Shown: in pieces, positions 63,679 through 64,000 of the stretch
Numbering within the stretch: position 1 is the first letter of the stretch
Layout: each line of letters starts with the position of its first letter
Source of the DNA: Actinospica robiniae DSM 44927
GTDB lineage: Bacteria > Actinomycetota > Actinomycetes > Streptomycetales > Catenulisporaceae
Assembly (NCBI RefSeq): GCF_000504285.1
Contig: NZ_KI632511.1
Span: forward strand, 2,973,372 to 3,037,371
Length of the DNA stretch: 64,000 bases
Direction: 5' to 3'
Position numbers and translations under genes: made by a program
The notes under the pieces: generated by a model
Seen by the model: only the letters and a program-made list of their open reading frames with translations
Databases searched by the model: none
What the model was told of the DNA's origin: nothing

Positions 63679-64000
63679 GTGCGCACCACCGCCGAGCTCG
63701 CCCGGCTCCTGCGCGAACTGCGCCGCCGCCACGCGCGGCGGCTCGGGCGGGCCGAGCCCAGCTACCGCGAGCTGGCCGAGGCGACCGGCTGGTCGCACGG
63801 GATCATCGGCGAGTACCTGACCGGGCGGGTGCTGCCGCCGACCGACCGCTTCGACATCCTGGTCCGCCTGCTCGGTGCGAGCCCGGCGGAGCAGGGCGCG
63901 TTGGCCACGGCCCGGGACGGGGTCGAGGAGGCGCGGCGACCGCCACGAAACGAGGGGGTGGCGGAGCGCGCGCCTCGGCAGCTGCCGATGGACGTGTACG
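63679..64000 (+). CDS. HTH-type regulator with AfsR-like NB-ARC architecture, cut by the window end
   Basis: Partial: 107 codons from the GTG at 63679, no stop before the edge. RTTAELARLLRELRRRHARR and SYRELAEATGWSHGIIGEYL match the Cro/C1-like HTH found at the N-terminus of large actinobacterial NB-ARC/TPR regulators, and the last visible residues PRQLPMDVY match the common PRQLP-x2-V-x-GFTGR entry to the NB-ARC domain. The frame stays open upstream of 63679 without start codons or a ribosome-binding site, so the start is uncertain. Confidence 0.7.
   Translation, partial: MRTTAELARLLRELRRRHARRLGRAEPSYRELAEATGWSHGIIGEYLTGRVLPPTDRFDILVRLLGASPAEQGALATARDGVEEARRPPRNEGVAERAPRQLPMDVY

Noticed and set aside
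63610-63798. 62-residue minus-strand frame at the right end
   Set aside because: Antisense of the HTH regulator that begins at 63679.

Overview
The window reads as chromosome of a high-GC, filamentous-type actinobacterium. Supporting signs are the strong G/C third-position bias in almost every gene, mycothiol-linked formaldehyde detoxification, SARP/BTAD and NB-ARC-type regulators, many RsbU-like phosphatases, an OtrA-type ribosomal protection protein, a DasR-type operator, a rare in-frame TTA codon and a large set of secreted glycoside hydrolases. A soil or litter member of Streptomycetales/Catenulisporales is the best guess; this is inference, as no rRNA or other taxonomic marker is present. 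No tRNA, rRNA, CRISPR array or complete mobile element was seen.

Layout. 50-8150: a PAS-GAF-PP2C-ATPase stress phosphatase, a doubled muconolactone-isomerase-like protein, two related membrane-anchored Ala/Pro-rich proteins, a GNAT, a 6PGDH-type oxidoreductase and an acyltransferase-3 protein with a TTA codon. 8179-18306: a large MalT-like ATPase/BTAD regulator diverging from a secreted protein, another large secreted protein, and a translationally coupled signalling operon (REC-PP2C, CHASE3 histidine kinase, Rcp1-like receiver). 18307-19853: a gene-free island made of two about 410-bp copies of one element in inverted orientation around five degenerate about 80-bp repeats; this is the strangest part of the window. 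19854-24925: a histidine phosphatase, small membrane proteins (one of only 45 residues), LapA-domain protein and a carbohydrate ABC importer (binding protein plus two permeases, no ATPase) behind a 790-bp regulatory region with CGAAAC(G)TTTCG-type boxes.

25716-30628: an SDR, an internally deleted alpha/beta hydrolase with intact start and stop, two genes that both lack their 5' ends and face away from one junction (deoR-type regulator and a nucleotide-binding-like remnant), and a PAS-GGDEF-EAL protein. 30899-44906: polysaccharide degradation (two tandem GH5 enzymes behind a perfect 18-bp palindrome, a GH6-CBM2 cellulase, a ricin-type lectin, a GH18 chitinase with a DasR box), mixed with a MocR/AhpD divergent pair, a GNAT, a wall-type surface protein, a LysR regulator and a CutA-like protein.

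45075-64000: a GPP34-like protein with a His/Gly tail, a TetR-ADH-SDR operon behind nested palindromes, an ECF42 sigma/YCII operon, a GH5-CBM2 endoglucanase, a Nudix hydrolase, an OtrA-like resistance GTPase, a mycothiol-dependent formaldehyde dehydrogenase with its MBL partner, a PRC-barrel stress protein, the tdh-kbl-lysR threonine catabolic cluster, a PhyH dioxygenase, a secreted FnIII-CBM2 protein and the start of an HTH regulator cut by the window edge. The recurring themes are export of plant- and fungal-polysaccharide hydrolases with Ser/Ala-rich linkers, uptake of the products, and stress/partner-switching signalling.
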